Shown: positions 52,966 through 60,974, counted from the stretch's first letter. The stretch: DNA of 64,000 nt from an uncultured Eubacteriales bacterium (GCA_900315585.1 OMZP01000007.1:1-64000); one strand, 5' to 3'. Translations and numbers: made by a program. Notes: generated by a model from the letters alone, not told the origin.

Positions 52966-53022
52966 ATACCCCTATGGGTATCTTCCGAAGGGTATTATAT
53001 ACCCCCCGGGGCTATTTGTCAA
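52966..53022 (-). promoter_or_regulatory. csoR promoter with two CsoR operators
   Basis: Minus-strand TTGACA (53017-53022) and TATAAT (52994-52999), spacing 17. A perfect palindrome GGGTATTATATACCC (52990-53004) covers the -10 box, and a second, ATACCCCTATGGGTAT (52966-52981), lies over the transcript start. Both fit the G/C-tract-plus-TA pattern of CsoR boxes. Confidence 0.85.
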
Positions 53023-53033
53023 GGGACGGAACG

Positions 53034-53069
53034 CAAAAACCCCGACGCCGTTTCAGGCATCGGGGTTTT
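53034..53069. terminator. Bidirectional terminator
   Basis: AAAACCCCGACGCC and GGCATCGGGGTTTT pair around TTTCA. A-runs and T-runs on both sides allow use by the jag operon on the minus strand. Confidence 0.85.
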
Positions 53070-53082
53070 CAGTCAGTCCCGC

Positions 53083-54024
53083 TTATTTCAGCGTGATGAT
53101 CACCCGGCGATAGGGCTCCTCACCCTCGGAATGGGTGGTGACCTCCGGGTCGTTCTGCAGCGCGGAATGCAGGATCCGGCGCTCGTAGGGGTTCATGGGC
53201 TCCAGCGCCACGCGGCGGCCGCTCTTCTTGGCGCGGCCCGCCATGCGCACGGCCAGCTTCCGCAGGGCCTCCTCGCGCTTGGCGCGGTAGTTCTCGGTGT
53301 CGATGGACACCCGCAGGTACTCCTCCCGGCCCCGGTTGATGTTCAGGCTGGTGAGGTACTGCAGCGCGTCCAGGGTCTCGCCCCGGCGGCCGATCAGCAG
53401 GCTCATGTTCTCGCCGGCCATCTGCATGCGCAGCTGCTCGGGGGTCTCCATCAGCTCGATGGACACCGGCACGCCCATGCGATCCGTCAGGCCCGCCAGG
53501 AAAGCGGCGGCCTTCTTGGCATCGTCGGACTGGTCGGCCTCGGCGGTGGCCACGAAGGGCTCGTGCTCGATCACCGGCGCGGGCTCGGCGATGGACTGCT
53601 CCTCGCCCTCGCTGGCCTCGACGGCCTCGCCCTCGCTCCTGGCGCCGCCCTTGCGACGGCGGCGGTTGCGGCTCTTCTTCTCCTTCGGCGCGTCCTCGGA
53701 GGCGGCCTCCTCGGCGGCGTCGGTCTCGACGGCCTCAGCCTTGGCGGGCTTCTCCGCCCTGGGCTTCTCGGCCTTGCGCTTGTCGCTCTTCTGCTTCTTG
53801 GCGCCGGCGTCCAGCGAGAGCACCGGCATCTCGATGTCCAGCGCGGGGTCCTCCGCCTTCACGGTGAGGCGGACCTTGGCGGGCTTGCCGAACATGCCGA
53901 ACAGTCCGGGGCTGCCCATTTCTACTACCTGAATATCGACGTCATCGGAATCGCATCCCAGCTCTGCCAGGCCGTTCCGGATGGCGTCCTTAACCGTCTT
54001 GCCAGTGGCTTCAATGGATTTCAA
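53083..54024 (-). CDS. jag: RNA-binding protein Jag/KhpB (SpoIIIJ-associated)
   Basis: 313 residues: Jag_N domain (MKSIEATGKTVKDAIRNGLA, residues 1-50), a long acidic/basic Ala-rich linker (about 75-165), then KH (LLIGRRGETLDALQYLTSLN) and R3H (LEPMNPYERRILHSALQ) domains. Jag binds RNA with KhpA and affects cell elongation; its gene normally follows yidC, as here. The start is TTG 54024 with AGGAGG 9 bases upstream; no ATG is available before the domain. The stop is followed by a bidirectional terminator that ends the rpmH-to-jag unit. Confidence 0.93.
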   Translation of the reverse strand: MKSIEATGKTVKDAIRNGLAELGCDSDDVDIQVVEMGSPGLFGMFGKPAKVRLTVKAEDPALDIEMPVLSLDAGAKKQKSDKRKAEKPRAEKPAKAEAVETDAAEEAASEDAPKEKKSRNRRRRKGGARSEGEAVEASEGEEQSIAEPAPVIEHEPFVATAEADQSDDAKKAAAFLAGLTDRMGVPVSIELMETPEQLRMQMAGENMSLLIGRRGETLDALQYLTSLNINRGREEYLRVSIDTENYRAKREEALRKLAVRMAGRAKKSGRRVALEPMNPYERRILHSALQNDPEVTTHSEGEEPYRRVIITLK

Positions 54025-54048
54025 GGCACGTTGCCTCCTTATTTACTG

Positions 54049-55050
54049 TTACTCTTCGGTCTTCCCGGCAGCGGCGGCCTCCTTGGCGTCCTGGCGCTCG
54101 AAGTACCAGTTCAGGGCCAGCTGCTGCACGATCTGGATGACGTTGGCGGCCATCCAGTAGATGGAGAACGCGGCGTTGGAAGTGGCGCAGATCCAAACGG
54201 AGAAGATCGGGAAGAACCACTTCATCACCGGGCTGTTCATGGGGTTGCTCTGGGACTGGTCGGCCTTCCCGGCCTCGGCCAGCTCCTTCTGCTCCGGGGT
54301 CTGCTTGCCATTCATCAGCTTGGTCATCAACAGCTGGCTCACGCCCGCCAGGATCGGCAGGATGAACAGGCCGTTGCCATACTGGAACAGATTGGCCAGG
54401 CTGTTGGGCACGGTCATGTTGATGGTGGTGAAGATGATCGGGATGGAGACGTTGGTGAACGCGCTCGCCGGGGCCAGCGCCGCCGCCAGGTGGCTGTAGT
54501 CGCTGGACTTCAGGTACTCCAGGACCGCAGTGATGTTCGCCTCGGTCAGGATGGCGGAGGCGTTCGTGGGACGGATCATCGCCAGGTTGCTGTTCACCGC
54601 GGGCAGGATGGTGGCCGCGAAGGAATCCGGCTGGAACACGTTCTTGATCCACAGCCAGCTCTGTAGCTGAGGCAGGGAGCCGGTGTTCTTCATGTCCAGA
54701 AGCATCTGGATGGTGATCTCGTTGCCCACCGTGCGCATGGCGGAGAACATGATCCAGAGGATCGGGAGGGAGATCAGCATGGGCAGGCAGCCCGCGGTGG
54801 GGCTCACGTGCTCCTTGCGATAGAGCTCCATGGTCTTCTGGTTCAGCTTGTCCTTGTCGTTGGCGTACTTCTTCTGAAGCGCCTGCATCTGGGGCTGGAT
54901 CTTGGAGATCTGGCGCATGCTCTTCTTGCTCTTGATGTCCAGGGGCAGAAGCACCATGCGGATCACCAGCGTAAAGAGCACGACGGACCAGCCGTAGTTG
55001 TGGACGATGCTGTTGATCCAGTTCAGCAGGTTGATAAATAAGCCCGTCAT
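54049..55050 (-). CDS. yidC: Membrane protein insertase YidC/OxaA
   Basis: 333 residues with five predicted membrane helices and the YidC core: NYGWSVVLFTLVIRMVLLPL with the conserved hydrophilic-groove Arg, KIQPQMQALQKKYANDKDKL, PTAGCLPMLISLPILWIMFS, and a C-terminal helix with AFSIYWMAANVIQIVQQLAL. There is an inserted, less conserved region at about 95-180. It inserts proteins into the membrane with or without SecYEG. ATG 55050 has GGAGG 8 bases upstream. It lies between yidD and jag in the conserved order. Confidence 0.95.
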   Translation of the reverse strand: MTGLFINLLNWINSIVHNYGWSVVLFTLVIRMVLLPLDIKSKKSMRQISKIQPQMQALQKKYANDKDKLNQKTMELYRKEHVSPTAGCLPMLISLPILWIMFSAMRTVGNEITIQMLLDMKNTGSLPQLQSWLWIKNVFQPDSFAATILPAVNSNLAMIRPTNASAILTEANITAVLEYLKSSDYSHLAAALAPASAFTNVSIPIIFTTINMTVPNSLANLFQYGNGLFILPILAGVSQLLMTKLMNGKQTPEQKELAEAGKADQSQSNPMNSPVMKWFFPIFSVWICATSNAAFSIYWMAANVIQIVQQLALNWYFERQDAKEAAAAGKTEE

Positions 55051-55128
55051 TCGTTGGCCTCCATTGGGTTGTTGGCCCATTCACAGAAAACGCCCCGCCG
55101 CGCATCGTGGCTGCGGAGCATCGCCGTG

Positions 55129-55359
55129 TCAGGGTACGGGGTCATAGCCGCCCGCGTGAAACGGATGGCAGCGCAGGATTCGCCGAACCGCCAGCCAGCC
55201 CCCCTTGAGGGCGCCGTACTTCTCCACCGCCTCCAGCGCATATTGCGAGCAGGTGGGCGTGAAGCGGCAGCAGCCCGGGTGCAGGGCCGACAGGTTCGCG
55301 CGATAAAAGCGGATCATCCAAAGCAGCAGGCGCTTCGGAAGGGAATGCAGCCAGCGCAT
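55129..55359 (-). CDS. yidD: Membrane protein insertion efficiency factor YidD
   Basis: A 76-residue amphipathic protein with the YidD signature [20 protein letters not shown] then [16 protein letters not shown] and the [12 protein letters not shown] ending. It assists YidC-dependent insertion at the inner face of the membrane. Its ATG directly abuts the rnpA stop (TGA-ATG), and its ribosome site GAGGTAAAC lies inside the last codons of rnpA, so translation is coupled. Confidence 0.95.
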   Translation of the reverse strand: MRWLHSLPKRLLLWMIRFYRANLSALHPGCCRFTPTCSQYALEAVEKYGALKGGWLAVRRILRCHPFHAGGYDPVP

Positions 55360-55761
55360 TCAGTTTACCTCGCTTGTGCGGTCGGGCATGTCCTTCAAAA
55401 GGTTCGCACGCTTCAGGAGCTTTTTCAGCTCCCGCGTCACGGCCTCATGAGGCACGCCCACGATGCTCGTGCGGGCAATGAACACATACTTGCCGCACTT
55501 CATCTCCTCGCGCAGCCTCCGCACGTCCTCCCGAAGGCAGCGGCGGATGCGGTTGCGCGTGACGGCGTTGCCCACCTTGCCGGAGACCGAGAACCCGATC
55601 TTCAAATCCCGGCCCTTCAGGTGGATCAACACCAGGTTGCGGGAGGGGTAGGACTTGCCCCTGCGATAGACATAGCGGTAGTTCCTGTTGCCGCCCAGTC
55701 GATAGCGGCGCGGGAAGGCCTCGCTGCGGCCCGCCCTCGCGCCCTCGCGCTTCCCCTCCAT
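55360..55761 (-). CDS. rnpA: Ribonuclease P protein component
   Basis: 133 residues, the protein subunit that helps the RNase P RNA cut 5' leaders from tRNAs. It has the RnpA features NRNYRYVYRRGKSYPSRNLV, the RNR-type motif GNAVTRNRIRRCLREDVRRL, and KYVFIARTSI. The first ~15 residues (EGKREGARAGRSEA) are basic and family-variable. ATG 55761 has no clear Shine-Dalgarno sequence, being only 8 bases after the rpmH stop; it may depend on coupling. Confidence 0.95.
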   Translation of the reverse strand: MEGKREGARAGRSEAFPRRYRLGGNRNYRYVYRRGKSYPSRNLVLIHLKGRDLKIGFSVSGKVGNAVTRNRIRRCLREDVRRLREEMKCGKYVFIARTSIVGVPHEAVTRELKKLLKRANLLKDMPDRTSEVN

Positions 55762-55769
55762 GGCGGCGC

Positions 55770-55907
55770 TTACGCGGACAGGACCTTGCGGCCGCGGGCG
55801 CGGCGGGCCTTCAACACGTTGCGGCCGGCGCGGGTCTTCATGCGGGCGCGGAAACCGTGCACCTTGCTCCTCTGACGCTTCTTGGGCTGATAGGTACGGA
55901 CAGACAT
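55770..55907 (-). CDS. rpmH: Large ribosomal subunit protein bL34
   Basis: A 45-residue, very basic protein beginning [20 protein letters not shown] and ending in GRKVLSA, the complete bL34 sequence pattern with the [17 protein letters not shown] core. It is a 50S ribosomal protein. GGAGTGTTCCAA lies upstream of ATG 55907. It heads the conserved rpmH-rnpA-yidD-yidC-jag cluster, but dnaA and an origin are not on the other side, where an acyltransferase gene stands instead. Confidence 0.97.
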   Translation of the reverse strand: MSVRTYQPKKRQRSKVHGFRARMKTRAGRNVLKARRARGRKVLSA

Positions 55908-56220
55908 TTGGAACACTCCTTACAAATTAATATGTCGCATTCGCCGCGCGCCGGTTGCGCCACGACGAATAATGCCAAAGTAACAGCCTTATAATTATAT
56001 GAGATTTCACCGGGGCTGTCAAGTGTGGTTGTGTGAAATGTCTTGGTTTTGGCGGAATTGCGGTTACCATTCCCCCTTCGGGCGAATGGTAATTGGCAGG
56101 GGACCTGCTTCCCCCGCCAAGACCACCCCTTTGACAGATTTGCCTGAAATCCCGCGGATTTCCGGGCGGCAAATCCGCAAGGAAGGCTGCGCCGCCCCGG
56201 CTCGCGGGGCTGTGACGTTC
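55908..56220. other. Spacer upstream of rpmH; no gene, no origin
   Basis: It contains the presumed rpmH promoter (a TATAAT-like ATATAATTATAAGG on the minus strand near 55988-56001) and a hairpin CCATTCCCCCTTC/GGGCGAATGG. The 49-bp dispersed repeat (56093-56141) and a hairpin-rich tail follow. No DnaA boxes (TTATCCACA or near matches) were found. Confidence 0.6.
56093..56141 (-). repeat. 49-bp dispersed repeat, copy B
   Basis: Inverted copy of 44019-44067 with one mismatch. It lies between rpmH and the acyltransferase promoter. Confidence 0.85.
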
Positions 56221-56249
56221 TTGTCAATCCCTTCCCTGTCTGCTATAAT
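56221..56249 (+). promoter_or_regulatory. Promoter giving a leaderless acyltransferase mRNA
   Basis: TTGTCA (56221-56226) and TATAAT (56244-56249), spacing 17. The ATG at 56256 is only 7 bases after the -10 box, where transcription should begin, and no ribosome site exists. Confidence 0.7.
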
Positions 56250-56255
56250 ACAGCC

Positions 56256-57467
56256 ATGACGGACGTGAAGAAGCACAACTCAAAGCGCCTTGCCCCGGCT
56301 CCCGCGGATCACGCGGCGGCGGGGGATTCCCTGCGGGTCTTATGCGTGGGGATGATCGCCTGGTACCACATCTGGCAGCAGAGCTGGCTGAGCCCGACGC
56401 TGGAGCTCGGCGGCGCCCGGCTGAGCCTGATGTCGGCGGTGCGGGCGGGCTACATGTTCGTGGATCTGATGCTGATGCTCAGCGGCTTTCTGCTCTACCT
56501 GCCCTACGCCAACGGCAAGGAGCGCACCCCGGCGGCGTTTTACCGGCGGCGGGCGCTGCGCATCCTGCCCAGCTACTGGCTGTGCCTGATCGTGATGCTG
56601 GCCTTCGCGCTCCTGGCCCCGGACTTCAAGGACGGCCCCGGCCTGGCCAGGGACCTGGCCGCTCACCTGACCTTCACCCACAACCTGTTCTACCCGAGCT
56701 ACGTGGCCACCCGGCTGAACGTGGTGCTGTGGACGCTGGCGGTGGAGGTGCAGTTCTACCTGCTGCTCCCGGCGCTGGCTCCGGCGTTCCGGAAGCGCCC
56801 GCTGATCGGCTGGCTGGCCATGGTGGGCGCGGCACTGTGCTTCCAGCGGCTGTGGACGGGGCAGATGGCCGACACCACGCTGTTCGTGAACCGCCTGCCC
56901 AACTTCCTGGACGTGTACGCCAACGGCATGCTGGCGGCCCATGTCTACGCGAAGCTGGCGAAGCGGAAGAAGCGCCGGGGCCTGATCGCCGCCCTGGGCA
57001 CCGCCGCCTGCCTCCTCGGGCTGTGGGGCATCTGGCGGCTGCTGGTGGGCCAGGCATCCGTCTACGGCTACGACCTGCTGCGCCAGGGCCAGCTGGACCG
57101 CCGCTTTTTGTTCAGCGCCTGCGGGGCCCTGTTCCTGGCGGGCGGCAGCCTGAGCTACGGAGCAGTGCGCCGCTTCCTCTCCAATCGCGTCGTGCGCTTC
57201 CTCTCCGGCGTCAGCTTCAACTTCTACATCTGGCACCAGTGGCTGGCCGTGAAGCTGAAGGAATGGCGCATCCCGCCCTACCTGGCCGCCAGCGACCCCA
57301 ACCAGGCCGGGGAGATGCCCTGGCAGCTCCACTACACGCTGATCTGCTTCGCTGCGGCGCTGATCGTGGCCGTGGCGATGACCTACCTGGTGGAGAAGCC
57401 GGCGGCGCGATGGGGACAGCGAAAGCTGAAAACCGAATTTCCTGTTAAATCCTCCCCTGTTCATTGA
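56256..57467 (+). CDS. Acyltransferase family 3 membrane protein
   Basis: 403 residues with about ten membrane helices. Family features: SLRVLCVGMIAWYHIWQQSW (helix 1 with the conserved His), RAGYMFVDLMLMLSGFLLYL, FYRRRALRILPSYWLCLIVM (the RR-P block) and a C-terminal FLSGVSFNFYIWHQWLAVKL. Such enzymes O-acetylate sugars or peptidoglycan-linked polymers at the membrane; the acceptor is unknown. The start at 56256 is fixed by the promoter at 56221, with no upstream alternative. It is transcribed divergently from rpmH. Confidence 0.88.
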   Translation: MTDVKKHNSKRLAPAPADHAAAGDSLRVLCVGMIAWYHIWQQSWLSPTLELGGARLSLMSAVRAGYMFVDLMLMLSGFLLYLPYANGKERTPAAFYRRRALRILPSYWLCLIVMLAFALLAPDFKDGPGLARDLAAHLTFTHNLFYPSYVATRLNVVLWTLAVEVQFYLLLPALAPAFRKRPLIGWLAMVGAALCFQRLWTGQMADTTLFVNRLPNFLDVYANGMLAAHVYAKLAKRKKRRGLIAALGTAACLLGLWGIWRLLVGQASVYGYDLLRQGQLDRRFLFSACGALFLAGGSLSYGAVRRFLSNRVVRFLSGVSFNFYIWHQWLAVKLKEWRIPPYLAASDPNQAGEMPWQLHYTLICFAAALIVAVAMTYLVEKPAARWGQRKLKTEFPVKSSPVH

Positions 57468-57588
57468 TTAAAACACAAATCGTAGTATAATAAAGCTGTC
57501 TCCAGGCGGGGGAACCCGCCGCAGGTGATTTCCGTCCAAGCGATGCGGACGACGGAAACCGCACCCAACATGAAGGAGGAAAGAAAAC
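57464..57588 (+). promoter_or_regulatory. Promoter and structured leader of the secreted-protein gene
   Basis: TTGATT (57464-57469) and TATAAT (57486-57491), spacing 16, precede a leader of about 90 bases. It contains GGCGGGGGAACCCGCC and TTTCCGTCC/GGACGACGGAAA hairpins, and GCACCC. GGGGGAACCC and GGTGATTTCC are reminiscent of parts of ydaO-type c-di-AMP riboswitches, but the full consensus is not present. Confidence 0.45.
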
Positions 57589-58302
57589 ATGAAGAAGATT
57601 CTGGCTGCTGTTCTGGCGCTGACCCTGGCGCTGGCCCTGTGCGGCATGGCCCTGGCTGAGGAAGCCGCGACCATGACCTATGCCGACTACGCCGCCGCCG
57701 CGGTGGACGACGCCGTGACCGTGGAGTGCTACGTGCAGGCCCATCAGTCCTGGTGGGACAATCAGGTGACCGTCTATGCCGCCGATCAGGACGGCGCGTA
57801 CTTCATCTACAACATGGCCTGCTCCGAGGAGGATGCCGAAAAGCTCGTGCCCGGCACCAAGATCAAGGTGACCGGCTACAAGAGCGAGTGGTCCGGCGAG
57901 GTTGAGATCGTGGACGCCACCTTCGAGTTCGTCGACGACGCCGAGCCCTACATCGCCGAGGCCGTGGACGTGACCGACCTGCTGGGCAAGGACGAGCTGG
58001 TGGACCATCAGAACCAGCTGGTGTCCTTCAAGGGCATGACCGTGGAAGCCTACGACGAGAGCGGCGCCGCCTTCGCCTACAAGGATCCCGAGGGCAAGAC
58101 CGACGACCTGTACTTCAAGGTTTCCAAGGACGGCGCGACCTATGACTTCTGCGTGGAGTTCTATCTCTGCGGCCAGGATACCGACGTCTACAAGGCCGTC
58201 GAGGCCCTGAACGTGGGCGACGTGGTGGATCTGGAGGGCTTCCTCTACTGGTATGAGGGCGCCAATCCCCACATCACCGCCGTCACTCCCGCCGCGGAAT
58301 AA
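57589..58302 (+). CDS. Secreted OB-fold-like protein of unknown function
   Basis: 237 residues with a signal peptide (KKILAAVLALTLALALCGMA, cleavage near ALA-EE). The mature acidic protein appears to contain two OB-fold-like units: AVTVECYVQAHQSWWDNQVT with GTKIKVTGYKSEWSGEVEIV, then LVSFKGMTVEAYDESGAAFA with VGDVVDLEGFLYWYEG. The pattern resembles nucleic-acid-binding OB domains of secreted bacterial proteins, but no ligand can be named. AAGGAGGAAAG lies 7 bases before the ATG. It is followed by a strong terminator. Confidence 0.8.
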   Translation: MKKILAAVLALTLALALCGMALAEEAATMTYADYAAAAVDDAVTVECYVQAHQSWWDNQVTVYAADQDGAYFIYNMACSEEDAEKLVPGTKIKVTGYKSEWSGEVEIVDATFEFVDDAEPYIAEAVDVTDLLGKDELVDHQNQLVSFKGMTVEAYDESGAAFAYKDPEGKTDDLYFKVSKDGATYDFCVEFYLCGQDTDVYKAVEALNVGDVVDLEGFLYWYEGANPHITAVTPAAE

Positions 58303-58358
58303 GCCGATCAAATCGGCTGTCCATCGCGCCGCGCGCCCTCGCGGATCGCGGGCAGCAC

Positions 58359-58400
58359 AACAGAAAACCGTCTCGCTGATGCGAGGCGGTTTTCTGTTCT
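58359..58400 (+). terminator. Intrinsic terminator
   Basis: AACAGAAAACCGTCTCG and CGAGGCGGTTTTCTGTT pair around CTGATG; the T-run is in the descending arm. It ends the secreted-protein gene. Confidence 0.85.
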
Positions 58401-58408
58401 ATCGGCTC

Positions 58409-58543
58409 ATACTAAATTCCTTCTAAAACATGTACAAATGCGGAGTGGATTTTTCGTTCTGGCAAAGCTGAGCGGAGGGAGGCGATGCAGCGCATCGTTG
58501 ACTGAAGCACGCAGATGTGCATGGATTAGATGGAATTTAGTAT
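58409..58543. repeat. 135-bp MITE-like element with 12-bp terminal inverted repeats
   Basis: ATACTAAATTCC (58409-58420) and GGAATTTAGTAT (58532-58543) are perfect inverted repeats bounding a segment without a gene. The right tip coincides with the last base of the ribU stop codon. Confidence 0.55.
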
Positions 58544-59136
58544 CATTTCCTCCCCTTCAAAATCGGCGACAGCGGCTTGTAGATGATGAACGTCATCACC
58601 ACGCTGCACAGGCCCTTGACGAAGGTGAAGGGGGTGTTGAACCAGATCAGCGCCTGCCACAGGTTCTCCACCTTCGGGTTGATGGCCTGGTACATGCCGA
58701 TGATGGCCTCCATGGGCATGAAGGCGGTGTACATGGGATAGACGATGTAGTAGTTGAAGAACACGCTGAGCACGGACATCACCGCGCAGCCGATCAGGGC
58801 CCCGATCAGCGCGCCGGAGCGGCTGCGCTTTTTCATGTAGACGATCCCGGCGGGCACCACGAAGGACACGCCCAGCAGGAAGTTGCACAGCGTGCCGATG
58901 CCGCCGCTGGAGGTCTTCAAGAGCGCGATCAGGTTCTTCACCAGGCACACCGCCACGCCGGCGATGGGCCCGTAGGCGAAGGACGCGATCAGCGCGGGCA
59001 GCTCCGCGAAGTCCAGCTTGATGAAGGAGGGCATCAGCGGCACCGGGAAGGACAGGAAGCTCAGCACGACGGACACCGCCGAGAGCATCGCCACGCCGGT
59101 CAGCATACGGGTACGGGTAACGGTTGAAGCGGTCAT
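58543..59136 (-). CDS. ribU: Riboflavin ECF transporter S component RibU
   Basis: 197 residues with six membrane helices and the RibU pattern: VVLSFLSFPVPLMPSFIKLD near the start, FAELPALIASFAYGPIAGVA, then KNLIALLKTSSGGIGTLCNF and FNYYIVYPMYTAF. It binds riboflavin and works with the shared EcfAA'T module. The FMN riboswitch and promoter directly upstream confirm the vitamin assignment. ATG 59136 has GGAGGTG 7 bases upstream. Confidence 0.96.
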   Translation of the reverse strand: MTASTVTRTRMLTGVAMLSAVSVVLSFLSFPVPLMPSFIKLDFAELPALIASFAYGPIAGVAVCLVKNLIALLKTSSGGIGTLCNFLLGVSFVVPAGIVYMKKRSRSGALIGALIGCAVMSVLSVFFNYYIVYPMYTAFMPMEAIIGMYQAINPKVENLWQALIWFNTPFTFVKGLCSVVMTFIIYKPLSPILKGRK

Positions 59137-59220
59137 ACAATACACCTCCAAAATGAGAGACACGCCCGCAGGAAAAGCCCTGGGGCGTGGACCATTTCAC
59201 AGGCGCGCATGCGCGTGTTC

Positions 59221-59342
59221 GTCTTCTTCCATCCAGACTGGCGTCGTTATGACGTTCACTGTCGGTACCGGAATTGCACCGGTTCGGCCCGAAGGCTCGC
59301 GGACTGTACCGCCGGTCGGGAATTGCACCCTGCCCCGAAGAC
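59221..59342 (-). promoter_or_regulatory. FMN riboswitch (RFN element)
   Basis: The minus-strand sequence holds the classic RFN blocks in order: CTTCGGGGCAGGGTG, AATTCCCGACCGGCGG, TACAGTCCGCGAGCC, ACCGGTGCAATTCCGGTACC, GACAGT and the closing GGATGGAAGAAG. High FMN should shut off ribU, probably at translation or by early termination. Confidence 0.97.
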
Positions 59343-59363
59343 TTGATCTTGCGATCTGGCTTA

Positions 59364-59392
59364 GTTATACTCCTTTAACGCGGCGTTGTCAA
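59364..59392 (-). promoter_or_regulatory. ribU promoter
   Basis: Minus-strand TTGACA (59387-59392) and TATAAC (59364-59369) with 17-base spacing, about 22 bases before the riboswitch. Confidence 0.82.
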
Positions 59393-59423
59393 TAGGCCGA
59401 AGGTTAATTCTGTGGGACGGAGG

Positions 59424-59690
59424 GAGGAGAGGGAGTAGGGACTAGGGACTAGGGATTAGGGAGGACGGCACAGCGGATTGCGAAAGCAGCCATGTTGCCC
59501 TTTCCGAGATGTACAGATCCTTCGCTACGCTCAGGATGACAACGATATAAGTCCGTCATCCTGAGCGTAGCGAAGGATCTGTACACGTCTCAAAGAAGGA
59601 CGAGAAGAGAAGCCACTTTCCCATGCCGTTCCCCAGCTATTCCTAATCCCTAATCCCTAATCCCTAGTCCCTCTTCTCTTCTGCTCCCTG
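59424..59690. repeat. Heptamer inverted-repeat element with a nested CATCCTGAGCG palindrome
   Basis: Left arm TAGGGACTAGGGACTAGGG (59434-59462), right arm CCTAATCCCTAATCCC (59642-59675). Inside lie two inverted copies of AGATCCTTCGCTACGCTCAG (59516-59535 and 59561-59581). The right arm provides the TAG stop of the histidine kinase gene. Confidence 0.85.
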
Positions 59691-60974
59691 CTCCCCATTC
59701 ACCGGGATGTACATCCTGATCCTCGTTCCCAGCTCCGGGCGGGAGACGACCTCGAAGTGGCCCTGGTGGCGCTCCACGATCCAGCGGGCGATGGACAGGC
59801 CCAGGCCGGTGCCGCCGCTGGCGCGGGCGCGGGCGGGGTCGGCCCTAAAGAACCGGTCGAAGATGCGGGGCACGTCGCCGTCGGCGATGCCGATGCCCCC
59901 GTCCTGCACCTCCAGCCACGCGGAATCCCCCTCCACGCCCGCGGACAGGCGGATGGAGCCCCCCGCGGGGGTGTAGCGCACGGCGTTGTCGATCAGCACC
60001 CGGGCCGCCTGCTTGAGCAGGGCCGGGTCCGCCGTCACGGGGGCGCCCTCCAGTTTCCCCTGCTTCCACTCGTGGGCCTCGTCGATCATCCGGTATTCGG
60101 TGAGCAGCTCCGCGGCCAGGGCGGAAAGATCCATGCCCTCCGGGTTCATCTGCTGGCGGCCGCTGTCGCCCCGGGCCAGGAACAGCAGCTGCTCCACCAG
60201 GGTCTTCATGTGGTCAGTCTCGGTCTTGATGGCGGCGATGGACTCCTCCAGCACCTTCTCGTCGTCCTTGCCCCAGCGGTCCAGCATCCGCACGTAGCCT
60301 TGGATCACGGCGATGGGCGTGCGCAGCTCGTGGGAGGCGTCGGAGACGAACTGGGCCTGCTGGCGATAGGCCGCGTGCATGCGGGCGAGCAGGTCGTTGA
60401 TGGCGTCCTCCAGGCCCTGCAGGTCCTTGTCGCCGGTAGAAAGCTTATCGCCGATGTCGATCTGCTCGATGGCGTGCTCCAGGCTGTGGAACTTCTCCTC
60501 GTCCATGACCCCGCCCCGCTTCTGCTGCTGGGCGGCCTCGTCGGAGAGCCGCTGGGCCGTCTGGGCCATCCGGTCCAGGGGCTTCAAAAGCCGCCGCGCG
60601 CCCTTGACGCTGCCGAAGAAGCCCAGCAGCCAGAGCACCAGCTCGCCGCCCAGCAGCGGCCCGCCGAACTGGATCACCACGCCCACGAAGGCCTTCAGGG
60701 AAAAGGCGTAGACCTCCCCCTCCCAGGTGAAGCTGTAGGTGAGGCTGTCCATCACCGCCCGCAGCGAATCCGCGTCGCCGCTGACCACCAGGGACCGGGG
60801 GATCTGCCAGCCCGCGAACGCGCCGGTCACCGCCGTCTCCCGGGCATACAGGAAGCCCGCGAACACCGCCGCCAGCGCCAGCAGATTCAAAAGCAGTATC
60901 TGCCACAGCTTCTTCCACTGCCACGCGCTGTGGATGCGCCGGGCGATGGAATTGAATCGGCGATTGGCGTTCAT
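59664..60974 (-). CDS. Sensor histidine kinase
   Basis: 436 residues. The N-terminus has two membrane helices (LLNLLALAAVFAGFLYARET and a second near 115) around a small extracytoplasmic sensor of about 60 residues. It is followed by a HAMP-like linker, the dimerisation/phospho-acceptor box FVSDASHELRTPIAVIQGYV (~215-234), N box LIDNAVRYTPAGGSI, and G boxes GGIGIADGDVPRIFDRFFRA and ASGGTGLGLSIARWIVERHQ. AAGGAG precedes ATG 60974. It lies downstream of the OmpR-type regulator and is co-oriented with it. The last residues (GEQGAEEKRD) and the stop are encoded by heptamer-repeat sequence, so its tail is probably not conserved. Confidence 0.94.
   Translation of the reverse strand: MNANRRFNSIARRIHSAWQWKKLWQILLLNLLALAAVFAGFLYARETAVTGAFAGWQIPRSLVVSGDADSLRAVMDSLTYSFTWEGEVYAFSLKAFVGVVIQFGGPLLGGELVLWLLGFFGSVKGARRLLKPLDRMAQTAQRLSDEAAQQQKRGGVMDEEKFHSLEHAIEQIDIGDKLSTGDKDLQGLEDAINDLLARMHAAYRQQAQFVSDASHELRTPIAVIQGYVRMLDRWGKDDEKVLEESIAAIKTETDHMKTLVEQLLFLARGDSGRQQMNPEGMDLSALAAELLTEYRMIDEAHEWKQGKLEGAPVTADPALLKQAARVLIDNAVRYTPAGGSIRLSAGVEGDSAWLEVQDGGIGIADGDVPRIFDRFFRADPARARASGGTGLGLSIARWIVERHQGHFEVVSRPELGTRIRMYIPVNGEQGAEEKRD

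Noticed and set aside
55908-56255. Replication origin beside rpmH
   Set aside because: rpmH is often next to dnaA and oriC, but there is no DnaA box cluster and no dnaA; the spacer holds dispersed repeats and promoters.
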